From positions 1 to 49,376 of the forward strand of contig JAENZJ010000023.1 in assembly GCA_016841325.1 (NCBI GenBank): DNA of 49,376 bases, given 5' to 3'. Below, piece by piece: positions 39,448 to 48,922 of this stretch. Within the stretch, counting starts at the first letter, position 1, and each line of letters begins with the position of its first letter. The translations under genes and the position numbers were made by a program. The notes beneath the pieces are model-generated. The model ran no database searches. It saw only the letters and a program-made list of their open reading frames with translations, and was not told the DNA's origin. Source of the stretch: Thermincola carboxydiphila (GTDB lineage: Bacteria; Bacillota; Thermincolia; Thermincolales; UBA2595).

Positions 39448-42108
39448 TTATTTGGTGCTCACAGAGCTTTCCCCACCGGCGGCAGCCTGTGCAGCTGCAA
39501 GCCTGGCAATGGGCACACGGTATGGTGAGCAGCTCACATAATCCATGCCAATCCGGTGGCAGAAGCCGATGGAACTGGGTTCACCGCCGTGTTCGCCGCA
39601 GATTCCCACTTTGAGTGCAGGGTTGGCCTGAAGGCCCAGGTCAGTTCCCATTTTGACCAGTTTCCCCACACCTTCCTGATCCAGGACCACGAACGGGTTG
39701 TCTGCCAGGATCTTCTTATTAACATAATCATGGAGGAACTTGCCTTCAGCATCGTCACGGCTGAATCCAAGAGTAGTCTGGGTAAGGTCATTAGTGCCAA
39801 AGGAGAAGAAATCAGCCTGAGTGGCAATTTCATCTGCCGTAACAGCAGCCCTGGGCAGCTCAATCATTGTTCCGACATGGATATCAAAGGTTACCCCATA
39901 TTCTTCCTGGACTGCTTTGGCAATTTCCACAGCCTGTTCCCGGAGCATTTTGAGCTCATTGACATGAATCACGAGGGGAATCATAACCTCCGGTTTGGCA
40001 TCCACACCCTCTTTGATAAGCTGTGCCGTAGCCTGGTAAATGGCTTTCACCTGCATTGCATAAATCTCAGGGAAGGTTACTCCGAGGCGGCAGCCGCGAT
40101 GGCCCAGCATCGGGTTAAATTCGTGGAGCTGCCTGACCTTACGGAGGAGTTCCTCTTTTTCAGCAATGAGGTTTTTATCACCACCGGTACATTTGAGTTC
40201 AGTAATTTCCACAACCAGTTCTTCTATGTTGGGCAGGAATTCATGCAGCGGTGGGTCCAGCAGCCTGATATACACCGGGAATCCTTCCATAGCCTTAAGT
40301 ATACCGTAAAAATCTCCCTGCTGTACCGGCAGAAGTTTCTCCAAAGCAGCTTCCCGTTCTTCAAGGGTTTCAGCAAGAATCATTTCCTGGACAATTGGCA
40401 GCCTGTCCTGAGCCATAAACATATGCTCAGTGCGGCACAGGCCTATTCCCTCTGCCCCAAACTCCCGGGCTTTGGCAGCATCTTCCGGGGTATCGGCATT
40501 GGCTCTGACAGCCATTGTCCTGATATCATCAGCCCAACCCAGCAGTTCCTGGAACTCGGAAGAAAGTTCGGGGTCTATCATGGGTACCTCACCAAGAATC
40601 ACCTGCCCGGTAGCCCCGTCAATAGAAACAGTATCCCCTTTCCGGATTTCATTACCATTAACCTTAAATAATTTTTCCTCATAGTTTATCTTAATGGCTT
40701 CACAACCGCAGACACACGGTTTGCCCATTCCTCTGGCAACAACGGCTGCGTGGCTGGTCATCCCACCCCTGCTGGTGAGGACACCCTGGGCGGCCACTAT
40801 ACCATGGATATCATCAGGTGTGGTCTCAGTCCGGACCAGGATTACCTTTTGTCCGGCCTGACCCAGCTTTTCAGCCTCATCGGCATCAAAGACCACGGTA
40901 CCGCATGCTGCTCCCGGTGAAGCCGGCAGGCCTGTGGCAATTACCTCAAATTTGGCCTCAGGGTCAATCCTCCGGTGCAGCAGTTGGTCGAGAGCGCCCG
41001 GTTCAACCCGGAGGACCGCTTCTTTCCTGTCAATCAGGCCTTCAGCTACCATGTCAACAGCAATTTTAATGGCAGCAGTGGCTGTCCTTTTACCATGACG
41101 GGTCTGGAGTATGTAAAGTATACCTCTCTCAATGGTAAATTCGATATCCTGCATATTCTTATAGTGCTGTTCAAGGGTATTGCAGATGTCTACAAACTGC
41201 TGATAAATCTCAGGCATTTCTTCCTGGAGTTTACTAATCGGCTGGGGTGTCCTGATACCTGCAACCACGTCCTCACCCTGGGCATTGATAAGGTATTCAC
41301 CGTATAATGCCTTTTCACCGGTTGACGGGTTACGGGTAAAAGCAACCCCGGTGCCACAGTCCTCACCCATATTACCGAATACCATTGACTGGATATTAAC
41401 AGCAGTCCCCAGATCGTCGGGAATCTGGTTAAGCCTGCGGTATACTATAGCTCTCTGGTTGTTCCAGGAACCAAATACTGCCTGAACTGCCAGCAGGAGC
41501 TGTTCCATGGGGTCTTCCGGGAAATCGTTTCCTGTTTCCCGCTGTACCACTTTCTTGTATGCGGCAACAACCTCCCTGAGGTCACTGGCATCAAGTTCGG
41601 TGTCAAAGTGAACCCCACGCTTTTCCTTCTGGGCTTCCAGGACACTTTCAAACTTGTGGTGTTCCAGTCCCAGGACAACACCGCTGAACATCTGGATAAA
41701 ACGGCGGTAACAGTCCAAAACAAACCTTTCATTATTTGTAGCTTTGATCATAGCCGCACATGTACGGTCATTAAGCCCCAGGTTAAGAATGGTATCCATC
41801 ATCCCGGGCATGGAGAATTTTGCCCCTGACCGTATTGAAAGAAGGAGCGGATTGGTATCATCCCCAAATTTTTTACCGATTTTAGCCTCCAGAAGGGTCA
41901 TTTTCTCTTTTATTTCGGCTTCCAGTCCTTCGGGCATATTCCGGCCCTGGGCATAGTAGTCATTACAGGCTTCAGTGGTAACAGTAATTCCCGGAGGCAC
42001 CGGAAGACCTATATTGGTCATCTCCGCCAGGTTGGCTCCCTTTCCGCCCAACAGTCCCTTCATATCTGCTCTGCCTTCTTCAAAAGAATAAACATACTTC
42101 TTTACCAT
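39448..42108 (-). CDS. ppdK: Pyruvate, phosphate dikinase
   Basis: An 886-aa enzyme interconverting pyruvate + ATP + phosphate with PEP + AMP + pyrophosphate. The N-terminal ATP-grasp domain begins KKYVYSFEEGRADMKGLLGGKGANLAEM. The swivelling phospho-His domain has GGMTSHAAVVARGMGKPC (His near 455, with the regulatory Thr two residues before it). The C-terminal PEP/pyruvate barrel ends with CGEHGGEPSSIGF and the catalytic Cys near VSCSPYR. Length and motifs are complete. It is the last gene of the operon ccpN-like, PDRP, ppdK, so its own regulator is co-transcribed. Confidence 0.97.
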   Translation of the reverse strand: MVKKYVYSFEEGRADMKGLLGGKGANLAEMTNIGLPVPPGITVTTEACNDYYAQGRNMPEGLEAEIKEKMTLLEAKIGKKFGDDTNPLLLSIRSGAKFSMPGMMDTILNLGLNDRTCAAMIKATNNERFVLDCYRRFIQMFSGVVLGLEHHKFESVLEAQKEKRGVHFDTELDASDLREVVAAYKKVVQRETGNDFPEDPMEQLLLAVQAVFGSWNNQRAIVYRRLNQIPDDLGTAVNIQSMVFGNMGEDCGTGVAFTRNPSTGEKALYGEYLINAQGEDVVAGIRTPQPISKLQEEMPEIYQQFVDICNTLEQHYKNMQDIEFTIERGILYILQTRHGKRTATAAIKIAVDMVAEGLIDRKEAVLRVEPGALDQLLHRRIDPEAKFEVIATGLPASPGAACGTVVFDADEAEKLGQAGQKVILVRTETTPDDIHGIVAAQGVLTSRGGMTSHAAVVARGMGKPCVCGCEAIKINYEEKLFKVNGNEIRKGDTVSIDGATGQVILGEVPMIDPELSSEFQELLGWADDIRTMAVRANADTPEDAAKAREFGAEGIGLCRTEHMFMAQDRLPIVQEMILAETLEEREAALEKLLPVQQGDFYGILKAMEGFPVYIRLLDPPLHEFLPNIEELVVEITELKCTGGDKNLIAEKEELLRKVRQLHEFNPMLGHRGCRLGVTFPEIYAMQVKAIYQATAQLIKEGVDAKPEVMIPLVIHVNELKMLREQAVEIAKAVQEEYGVTFDIHVGTMIELPRAAVTADEIATQADFFSFGTNDLTQTTLGFSRDDAEGKFLHDYVNKKILADNPFVVLDQEGVGKLVKMGTDLGLQANPALKVGICGEHGGEPSSIGFCHRIGMDYVSCSPYRVPIARLAAAQAAAGGESSVSTK

Positions 42109-42152
42109 CGTCCTATCCCCCTCATTACATATAAAAAATATTTAACTGTAAA

Positions 42153-42998
42153 TCATATCTGGTGTCTGATTATTTCCAGGACCTTACTGGCCGTTTCCTC
42201 AACAGCTTTATTGGAGACATCTATTACAGGGCAGCCTACTTTACGCATTATTTCATCAGCGTATTCCAACTCAATAAGAATTCTTTCCAGGCTGGCATAA
42301 TCAGCTCCCGATTTAAGGCCAAGGGTCTTTAGGCGTTCCTGCCTGATCTCATTTAACAGTTCAGGCTTTATAGTCAGTCCGATAACTTTCTTCTTTGGCA
42401 AACCGAAAATTTCCTCAGGAGCCGATACTTCCGGTACCAACGGAATATTGGCGGCTTTAATGCTCTTATGGGCCAGGTACATACAGAGGGGTGTCTTGGA
42501 AGTCCGTGAAACCCCTATTATGACCACATCGGCACGCATAATGCCGCGCGGGTCCTTGCCATCGTCATATTTTACCGCAAATTCTATTGCTTCAACCTTC
42601 CGGAAATAGTTTTTATCCAGTTTGTGCAGGAGTCCTGCTTTCATTTTCGGGGCCCGTCCTGATACTCTTGTCAGGGCATCCATCATGGGTCCCAGTATAT
42701 CAACAATGGGAACCCCGTTTTGCTCCGCCTCTTTAACCAAGGTTTCCCTCAGCTCCGGAAGCACTATGGTAAATGCAATAATCCCCCGGACTTGTTTTGC
42801 TTCATTGACAATTTCAATAATGTGTTCCGGGGTGTTGACATAGGCAATAAGCCTCATGTCCACAAAACCGGCGTTAAATTGGCTGACAGCGGCTCTGGCA
42901 ACAAATTCTGCAGTCTCACCTACTGAATCTGATACAACAAATAGTACCGGTTGTTGTTCCTGTTTTGTTGTGATCAGTATCTCCTCCTTTTCCCGCAC
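42153..42998 (-). CDS. PPDK regulatory protein (bifunctional kinase/pyrophosphorylase, DUF299)
   Basis: About 281 aa. This family phosphorylates PPDK on the Thr near its catalytic His, using ADP, and reverses this with phosphate. [17 protein letters not shown] is the family start and GVSRTSKTP (162-170) the P-loop. The start is doubtful: the first ATG lacks an SD, while a perfect AAAAGGAGG lies inside codons 4-6 and points to CTG or ATC a few codons later (proteins of 273-274 aa). The gene is 44 bp before ppdK. Confidence 0.93.
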   Translation of the reverse strand: MREKEEILITTKQEQQPVLFVVSDSVGETAEFVARAAVSQFNAGFVDMRLIAYVNTPEHIIEIVNEAKQVRGIIAFTIVLPELRETLVKEAEQNGVPIVDILGPMMDALTRVSGRAPKMKAGLLHKLDKNYFRKVEAIEFAVKYDDGKDPRGIMRADVVIIGVSRTSKTPLCMYLAHKSIKAANIPLVPEVSAPEEIFGLPKKKVIGLTIKPELLNEIRQERLKTLGLKSGADYASLERILIELEYADEIMRKVGCPVIDVSNKAVEETASKVLEIIRHQI

Positions 42999-43044
42999 AT
43001 TTTCGGCTTACTCTCTGCCGTATCCTGTTGTCTTTCTGTATGCT

Positions 43045-43683
43045 TCATTTTCTATGTCCCAGCTCAACAAAAAGTCGTGTAATCGTTGTCTTGGTAACCC
43101 GGCCAATAACTTCAAGCTCTTCATTCCCATTTCCGTTCTGCATAACCCTGACCACCGGAAGGGAGTCCACCTCCCTGCCCGTTAGCTTCTGAGCTGCAAC
43201 CAGAATAGGTTCATCGGGAGTCGTTGTTATTAGATTGGGCATTCTTGTCATCACAACGCCGATGGGCATTTTATGTATGTCTGCACCACCCATTGTCGCT
43301 TTCAGGAGGTCTTTCCGGGAAATAATCCCTTCAAGCACCCCACCTTCCCTGACAACAAACAGAGTTCCCACATCTTCCAGAAACATTGTAACAACCGCAT
43401 CATATACTGTGGCATCTGCCTTGATAACAACAGGTACTGATTTAATATCACCGACTGTTATTTTCTGAATGGCTTCAGCAATGAAATTGTCAGGAGTTTT
43501 TCCGGCATAATAATACCCTACCCGGGGCCGGGCTTCCAGGATTCCGGCCATGGTCAGTATCGTGAGGTCAGGACGCAGTGTAGACCTTATCAGGGACAGT
43601 TTTGCAGCTATCTTGCTGCCGGTAATCGGGCCTTCGTTCTTCACGATCTGGACAATCTGTTCCTGTCGTTTGGTAAGTTCCAC
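43045..43683 (-). CDS. ccpN: CcpN/YtoI-like HTH regulator with CBS pair
   Basis: 212 aa. A winged-HTH domain (about 1-62: ELTKRQEQIVQIVKNEGPITGSKIA) is followed by two CBS domains (about 80-205) that bind adenine nucleotides. In Bacillus, CcpN represses gluconeogenic genes and lies before yqfL, a PDRP homologue. Here it lies 46 bp before PDRP and upstream of ppdK, so it probably controls PEP synthesis. The start is GTG; the overlapping ATG is out of frame. Confidence 0.88.
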   Translation of the reverse strand: MELTKRQEQIVQIVKNEGPITGSKIAAKLSLIRSTLRPDLTILTMAGILEARPRVGYYYAGKTPDNFIAEAIQKITVGDIKSVPVVIKADATVYDAVVTMFLEDVGTLFVVREGGVLEGIISRKDLLKATMGGADIHKMPIGVVMTRMPNLITTTPDEPILVAAQKLTGREVDSLPVVRVMQNGNGNEELEVIGRVTKTTITRLFVELGHRK

Positions 43684-43862
43684 ATGCTCACCGTCTTTCC
43701 CTTGGTCAATTGTGTTATACTAATTATGAAAACACTCTTATTAATATACTATATTTATCCTTAATGTCCTCCTTTATGTCGAAAAAATCCTCCAAATTAA
43801 TCTCATATTTTATTAACAACAGTAAATCTATTAACTAAACGATGAAAATATTACCTTTTTTA

Positions 43863-45944
43863 TTACGCAACAATTTTGGTCAAATCCGCCACCAACCTGG
43901 TTAACCCCGCAATATTTTTCAGCAGGGCAAGGCGGTTATGCTTGATTTTTTCGTCATCAACCATAACCATAACGCCTTCGAAGAAATTGTCAATATACTG
44001 TTGCAGCAGGGCAAACCGTTGCAGGAACTGCCGGTATTGCTTTTCCTCAAGATAAATTTTCATTTCTTCCTTTGCTTTGACAAACTCAGCGTAAAGCTCC
44101 TTCTCCACTTCCTCTGTAAATAAATCCGGGGCAATGTCGTCACTTTCAGCATTTTTAGCCAAATTGGATACCCTGGTATATGCTGTCAGCAGCTTCCCGA
44201 AAATTTCCTGGCTGCGGAGGTTCGTCAGGGCCTCTGCCCTGAGGAGGGTATCTGTCAGCCGGTCATGGCCTACGCTCAGCACAGCATCAATAACATCATA
44301 AGTGAACCCTCTGTCAGCAAATATGTTTTTCAGGCGCTGTTTAAAAAACTCTGTGACCTCCAGCACTGTCTCCCCGGCCGAAAGCTGGGCTTTAATACTG
44401 TCTCCGTAACACTGGTACGCCTTTTCAATCAGATTGTTAACTGAAAAATTAAGTTTTCCCTCAATGGCGATATGACATATCCCCAGGGCCTGTCTTCTTA
44501 AGGCATAAGGGTCCTGGGAACCGGTCGGCTGGATACCCACGGCAAAACACCCGACAATAGTGTCGATCTTGTCGGCAATACTGATAATTGAACCTGCTGT
44601 GGTTTCGGGAAGAATATCACCGGAAAACCGCGGCAGATAGTGTTCAAATACTGCCTGGGCCACTGATTCCTTTTCACCGTTGCGAAGCGCATATTCCCGG
44701 CCCATGATTCCCTGCAGTTCAGGAAACTCATAAACCATGTTTGTCACCAGGTCAGCCTTACAGAGGTAAGCACCCTGTTCAATGTCTTCGAGAAGGTTTT
44801 CGTCATTTATCCCCATTTCGGCTGCAAGGTACCTGCCAAGCGCTCCAATGCGTTCAACCTTTTCCAGAACTGTTCCCAGGCTTTCCTGGAAAACAATTTT
44901 ACCAAGTTTGGCAACATTACTGCGCAGCGGTGTTTTCAGGTCCTCCTCGAAAAAGAACTCGGCATCAGCCAGCCGTGCCCTGAGGACCTTTTCATTACCC
45001 TCTTTTACAGTATCAAGGAAGGAATCAGTCCCATTCCTTAATGTGATAAACTTATTCATTAAGTTGCCTTCGGAGTCCACTACCGGGAAATAGCGCTGGT
45101 GCTCCCGCATGGGGGTTATCAGCACTTCCCGGGGCAGGCGCAGGTACTCCCTGTCAAATGTCCCGCATAGTGCGGTAGGGTATTCCAGGAGATGGGTGAC
45201 CTCTTCAAGCAGCTCTTCATCAGGCAGTACTTCTGCTCCCTCCCGCTCAGCAACTTTGACCACCTGATTCCTGATTCTTTCCCTCCGTTCCACATGGTCA
45301 ACAATAACATAAGCATCCCTCAACCTGTCCAGGTAGTCAGGAGCCTGATAAAGCTCAATTGGTCCCTGGGAAAGAAACCGGTGCCCATAGGTAACCCGGC
45401 CTGACTGCAGACCTTCAATCTCAAAAGGTATGACGGTATTTCCGAAAAGGGCCAGGAGCCACCTTATGGGACGGGCAAAGCGCATTTCTTTATAACCCCA
45501 GCGCATAGGCTTGGGAAAAGACAGCCCGTTTATCAGTTCCAGACAAAACTGTGGAAGAATACCCGCTGTTTTCTGCCCGGTCTGCCTTTTTTCGGCAAAT
45601 ACATATTCTCCGTTGGGGGTTTCCTGTACTATCAGGTCACCCACACTTACCCCCTGGCTCCTGGCAAAACCCTCGGCAGCCCTGGTGGGGTTTCCGTTTT
45701 CATCAAGGGAAGCTTTTTTGGATGGCCCTTTTATCAGGTCCACAAAATCTTCCTGCTCCTCAGCCAGCCCGGTAATATATACCGTAAGGCGCCTTGGAGT
45801 ACCATAGGCGGCAATCTCTCCACAGGCCAGCCGGTTTTCCGTGATCCACCTGCCGGCTATTTCCTTCAACTGGCTAATGGCTGAAGGCATAAAACGGGCA
45901 GGGATTTCCTCGGTCCCTATCTCCAGAACAAAGTCCTTAGCCAT
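43863..45944 (-). CDS. glyS: Glycyl-tRNA synthetase beta subunit
   Basis: 693 aa, the tRNA-binding chain of the alpha2-beta2 enzyme that charges tRNA-Gly. [14 protein letters not shown] is the usual N-terminus; [13 protein letters not shown] and [14 protein letters not shown] belong to the HD-like and later conserved blocks, with the anticodon-binding helical domain at the C-terminus. I start at ATG 45944, behind GGAGGTG, overlapping glyQ by 8 bp. The 180 bp downstream of it hold no clear terminator. Confidence 0.96.
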   Translation of the reverse strand: MAKDFVLEIGTEEIPARFMPSAISQLKEIAGRWITENRLACGEIAAYGTPRRLTVYITGLAEEQEDFVDLIKGPSKKASLDENGNPTRAAEGFARSQGVSVGDLIVQETPNGEYVFAEKRQTGQKTAGILPQFCLELINGLSFPKPMRWGYKEMRFARPIRWLLALFGNTVIPFEIEGLQSGRVTYGHRFLSQGPIELYQAPDYLDRLRDAYVIVDHVERRERIRNQVVKVAEREGAEVLPDEELLEEVTHLLEYPTALCGTFDREYLRLPREVLITPMREHQRYFPVVDSEGNLMNKFITLRNGTDSFLDTVKEGNEKVLRARLADAEFFFEEDLKTPLRSNVAKLGKIVFQESLGTVLEKVERIGALGRYLAAEMGINDENLLEDIEQGAYLCKADLVTNMVYEFPELQGIMGREYALRNGEKESVAQAVFEHYLPRFSGDILPETTAGSIISIADKIDTIVGCFAVGIQPTGSQDPYALRRQALGICHIAIEGKLNFSVNNLIEKAYQCYGDSIKAQLSAGETVLEVTEFFKQRLKNIFADRGFTYDVIDAVLSVGHDRLTDTLLRAEALTNLRSQEIFGKLLTAYTRVSNLAKNAESDDIAPDLFTEEVEKELYAEFVKAKEEMKIYLEEKQYRQFLQRFALLQQYIDNFFEGVMVMVDDEKIKHNRLALLKNIAGLTRLVADLTKIVA

Positions 45945-46824
45945 TGACCACACCTCCCTTTTTCAGCAGGGGATATCCCATCCGCTCACGCTGTTCAACA
46001 TATGCCTGGGCACAATGCCTGGCCATATTCCGCACCCGCGCAATATACCCCTGTCTTTCCGTAACACTTATTGCTCCCCTGGCATCCAGCAGGTTAAAGG
46101 TATGGGAGCATTTTAAAACATAGTCATAAGCCGGAAGCACATATCCCTTTTCAATTATTCTCATGGCTTCTCTTTCAAACATGTTAAACATTTCAAATAA
46201 CATGCCGGTATCAGCTATCTCAAAGTTATAGTGGGAGTGTTCCACTTCTCCCCGGTGATGTACATCACCATAGGTGATATCTCCAACCCATATGATGTTG
46301 AAAACACTGTCAACCTTTTGGATAAACATCGCCAGCCTTTCCAGTCCATAGGTGATTTCGGCACAGACCGGTTTGCAGTCAATCCCGCCGCATTGTTGGA
46401 AATAGGTAAACTGAGTTATCTCCATACCGTCCAGCCAAACCTCCCAGCCAAGGCCCCAGGCCCCCAGGGTGGGGGATTCCCAGTTATCCTCAACAAACCT
46501 GATATCATGCCGGTCCGGGTCAATTCCGATTGCCCTAAGACTGTCGAGATATACCTCAAGGACATCATCAGGATTTGGTTTCAGAATGACCTGGTATTGA
46601 TAATAATGCTGCAGTCTGTTGGGGTTTTCGCCATATCTCCCGTCTGTTGGCCTGCGGGACGGCTCAACATAGGCGACATTCCATGGTTCGGGCCCCAAAG
46701 CCCTGAGAAATGTTGCCGGGTTCATTGTGCCGGCTCCCTTTTCGATGTCATAAGGCTGCTGAATTATACAGCCTCGGTCTGCCCAGAATTTGTTTAGAGT
46801 TAATATAATCTCCTGAAAATTCAC
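45937..46824 (-). CDS. glyQ: Glycyl-tRNA synthetase alpha subunit
   Basis: 295 aa, the catalytic class II chain. [20 protein letters not shown] and [21 protein letters not shown] are its unmistakable blocks, with the motif-3 region GLERLAMF. The start is GTG with SD AAGGAGG. It is controlled by a glycine T-box and is followed by glyS. Confidence 0.97.
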   Translation of the reverse strand: MNFQEIILTLNKFWADRGCIIQQPYDIEKGAGTMNPATFLRALGPEPWNVAYVEPSRRPTDGRYGENPNRLQHYYQYQVILKPNPDDVLEVYLDSLRAIGIDPDRHDIRFVEDNWESPTLGAWGLGWEVWLDGMEITQFTYFQQCGGIDCKPVCAEITYGLERLAMFIQKVDSVFNIIWVGDITYGDVHHRGEVEHSHYNFEIADTGMLFEMFNMFEREAMRIIEKGYVLPAYDYVLKCSHTFNLLDARGAISVTERQGYIARVRNMARHCAQAYVEQRERMGYPLLKKGGVVNG

Positions 46825-46882
46825 TCTTATGTGCCTCCTTTTTTAAACGGTTAAGGTTGAGTTGTTGTATAAAATTTCCCTT

Positions 46883-46940
46883 GCAGTGCCGCCGTTATAA
46901 GTCTTGCTGCACCTCACCGGCAACTCATAGGCGGCACTGC
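46883..46940 (-). other. Long hairpin between the T-box terminator and glyQ
   Basis: A perfect 11-bp stem GCAGTGCCGCC/GGCGGCACTGC continues with TATGAGT/ACTTATA pairing around a GC-rich apex. It is not followed by a T run, so it is not a terminator; an RNA processing or stabilising element is possible. Confidence 0.6.
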
Positions 46941-46997
46941 GGAAAATCGGTACAATAACTCGCTACATTACATTTCCAGTCATTTCCGGGAGCCTGT

Positions 46998-47277
46998 AAA
47001 AAAAACCTCTCATCCCCGGCCTCCAGCCAGGGACGAGAGGTTATCTCCCGCGGTTCCACCCTGATTGGCCGGATTTTGATCCGGCCCGCTTTGAAACGGC
47101 AGGCTTTACTAACGGCTGCACCCCGGTGAAAAAAACAACCACGGTGATAATATCCGCTTTCCTCCTGCAGCTCGGGAGTGCCTGACACCGCCCTGGCTAC
47201 CGGTTTGCACCTGCCACCGGCTCTCTGTAAAACCGGGAATCGGAATCTGTGTCTCCTTCATAGCCTGTCTTATAAAA
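46998..47277 (-). promoter_or_regulatory. T-box leader controlling glyQS
   Basis: Hallmarks on the minus strand are the GAAGGAGACA stem I base, AGGGCGGTGT with a likely GGC glycine specifier (47190-47192), the T-box AGGGTGGAACCGCGGG and a terminator, CCTCTCGTCCC...GGGGATGAGAGG followed by eight T (46998-47043). Uncharged tRNA-Gly should favour read-through. Confidence 0.95.
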
Positions 47278-47290
47278 TATTAATACAAAT

Positions 47291-47319
47291 ACTTTACCAA
47301 AATTGTTTTCAAAAGTCAA
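47291..47319 (-). promoter_or_regulatory. Promoter of the glyQS T-box
   Basis: -35 TTGACT (47314-47319), 17 bp, -10 TAAAGT (47291-47296) on the minus strand, just before the T-box stem I. Confidence 0.65.
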
Positions 47320-47323
47320 TCAT

Positions 47324-47755
47324 TCACTGCCTGGGCCTGTCAATCGGGATTACTTTAGTATCCCCACCGGGTTTCTCCACCTCGAGGGTAACCTTATTGG
47401 CAACTGCCGCCACTGTCCCGATACCTGCAACCAAAGCCAGCTGTGTGCTGGCCAGGACTGCCAGAATACCGATGGCTCCTGCAGTGGCCGGAAATTCTGC
47501 AATGGTTTTATCGCCCCGCTTTAGCCTGATTTTGGTCCGGTTACCCTTTTTTATGTAAGATTTCAATTCACTAAATATATCTTCACCCTTTTCCAGCAGC
47601 TTGCGACCGCTGCTTTCTCCTGCAGCCCGTTCCTCAGCCAGGACAAGAGCCCGGACCACATCGCCCCCGGCATCTTCCAGGTATTCCTTAGCCTCACGGT
47701 AAGAGACACCTATACGCTCCCTGATTATATCAAGCTTCTCAAGTTCGTCACTCAT
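47324..47755 (-). CDS. DUF4342 protein with UBA-like N-terminus
   Basis: 143 aa. LDIIRERIGVSYREAKEYLEDAGGDVVRALV (about 8-38) is a UBA/TS-N-like three-helix domain, and RLKRGDKTIAEFPATAGAIGILAVLAST is the DUF4342 part with a hydrophobic segment (about 90-125). Its biochemical role is unknown. I start at ATG 47755, behind GGAGG; a longer reading frame overlapping recO has no SD. It lies between recO and the glyQS leader. Confidence 0.82.
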   Translation of the reverse strand: MSDELEKLDIIRERIGVSYREAKEYLEDAGGDVVRALVLAEERAAGESSGRKLLEKGEDIFSELKSYIKKGNRTKIRLKRGDKTIAEFPATAGAIGILAVLASTQLALVAGIGTVAAVANKVTLEVEKPGGDTKVIPIDRPRQ

Positions 47756-47817
47756 GGTAATCCTCCTTTTATCGGGCCCGTGTCTGTTCATCCAGCCCTT
47801 AACTATTATTCCCGGAA

Positions 47818-48579
47818 TCACCCGTTATTTTGCACAGATGCCAGCGATTGTATGAAATCAGCCGACCTGATTCTCTTTTCAAGTCTCTGACTGATATATG
47901 GCTGCATTATTTCACCGATTTCCTGCTTCATCTTTGCAGTCAGTCTGAGTACTCTCAGCCTTTTCAAGTCCCACCGGGATAACTGTTTCAGCATGTTCAG
48001 CGCACCCATGGTGCAAATTACAGCTTCCGGGTCAGATGCTGAACATTTGGCACACAACCCGCCTCCCATGCGTGAACTGAACGCAGCCTGTGAACCTGCC
48101 AGCGGGCTCCCGCAGCAAACACAGTCTTCCAGGTGAGGCATATATCCCATTAATCTCATTATCCTGACCTCAAAAACCCGGGTAACCAGTTCCGGGTCTT
48201 CAACAGTAAGTAAATACAGGCACACCAGGGCAAGGTAAAAAAGTTCTTCCTGGCCTTCCCCGGATACGGCAAAACCATCCAGCAGCTCTGCCATATAAGC
48301 GGCGTAGGCCATCCTGTCCAGATCTTCCCTGATGCCTGCAAAGGCTTCCTTACCTTCACACTGGATAATGGTATCCAGGCTGCGCCCCCTGTACAGAGCA
48401 AACTCAGCATGAGTAAACAGTTGTATCAGGCCCCTTTTACGGCTTTTAGGCTTACGGCATCCCCTGGCAATAGCCTGGACCTTCCCGTATTCACTTGTAA
48501 GAATGGTAACAATCCGGTCTGCCTCATTATAATCACGGACCCTGATTATAATTCCTTCTGTTTTGTAATCTTTCATCAT
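47818..48579 (-). CDS. recO: DNA repair protein RecO
   Basis: 253 aa. RecO anneals SSB-coated DNA and loads RecA with RecR. The N-terminal OB fold is YKTEGIIIRVRDYNEADRIVTILT. A helical domain follows, with a zinc site of Cys153/Cys156 (CVCC) and Cys176/Cys179 (CAKC). Start: two adjacent ATG codons follow AAGGATAAG. Preceded by yqzL, as in Bacillus. Confidence 0.95.
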   Translation of the reverse strand: MMKDYKTEGIIIRVRDYNEADRIVTILTSEYGKVQAIARGCRKPKSRKRGLIQLFTHAEFALYRGRSLDTIIQCEGKEAFAGIREDLDRMAYAAYMAELLDGFAVSGEGQEELFYLALVCLYLLTVEDPELVTRVFEVRIMRLMGYMPHLEDCVCCGSPLAGSQAAFSSRMGGGLCAKCSASDPEAVICTMGALNMLKQLSRWDLKRLRVLRLTAKMKQEIGEIMQPYISQRLEKRIRSADFIQSLASVQNNG

Positions 48580-48618
48580 CTTATCCTTGCAGCCCTCTTC
48601 CTGAAGGTCTTTCCTTCT

Positions 48619-48774
48619 CTATTCCACACTTATATTGTCAAGGTATTCAAATCCTTTATCCGGCATAGTCTCTTCTGCAGTTATTTCTGCTGCACCAAAA
48701 TCCTTATACAGTAAATAGGCTCCAATATGTCCGGTGGCCCTGAAAATTTCCCAAAGCGCTTCACTGGTCCTCAT
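48619..48774 (-). CDS. yqzL: YqzL-like small protein
   Basis: A 51-aa reading frame. ALWEIFRATGHIGAYLLYKD matches the YqzL family core (Trp...Phe..TG.I..YLL.K), an uncharacterised small protein always found just upstream of recO in Firmicutes. SD AAGGGATGA precedes ATG. The recO start is 39 bp downstream. Confidence 0.85.
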   Translation of the reverse strand: MRTSEALWEIFRATGHIGAYLLYKDFGAAEITAEETMPDKGFEYLDNISVE

Positions 48775-48922
48775 TTTAGCTCATCCCTTCCTGTTGAAAT
48801 TGCAAATGCTACCTGATCAACAGACTTATTGTGGCATGAATCAACATACAGTTAAATAAAAAAGTTAATAAAACGGCACATTACTTATAATCTCCCCGGG
48901 GGAGAAGGCGTATACTGGGGGT

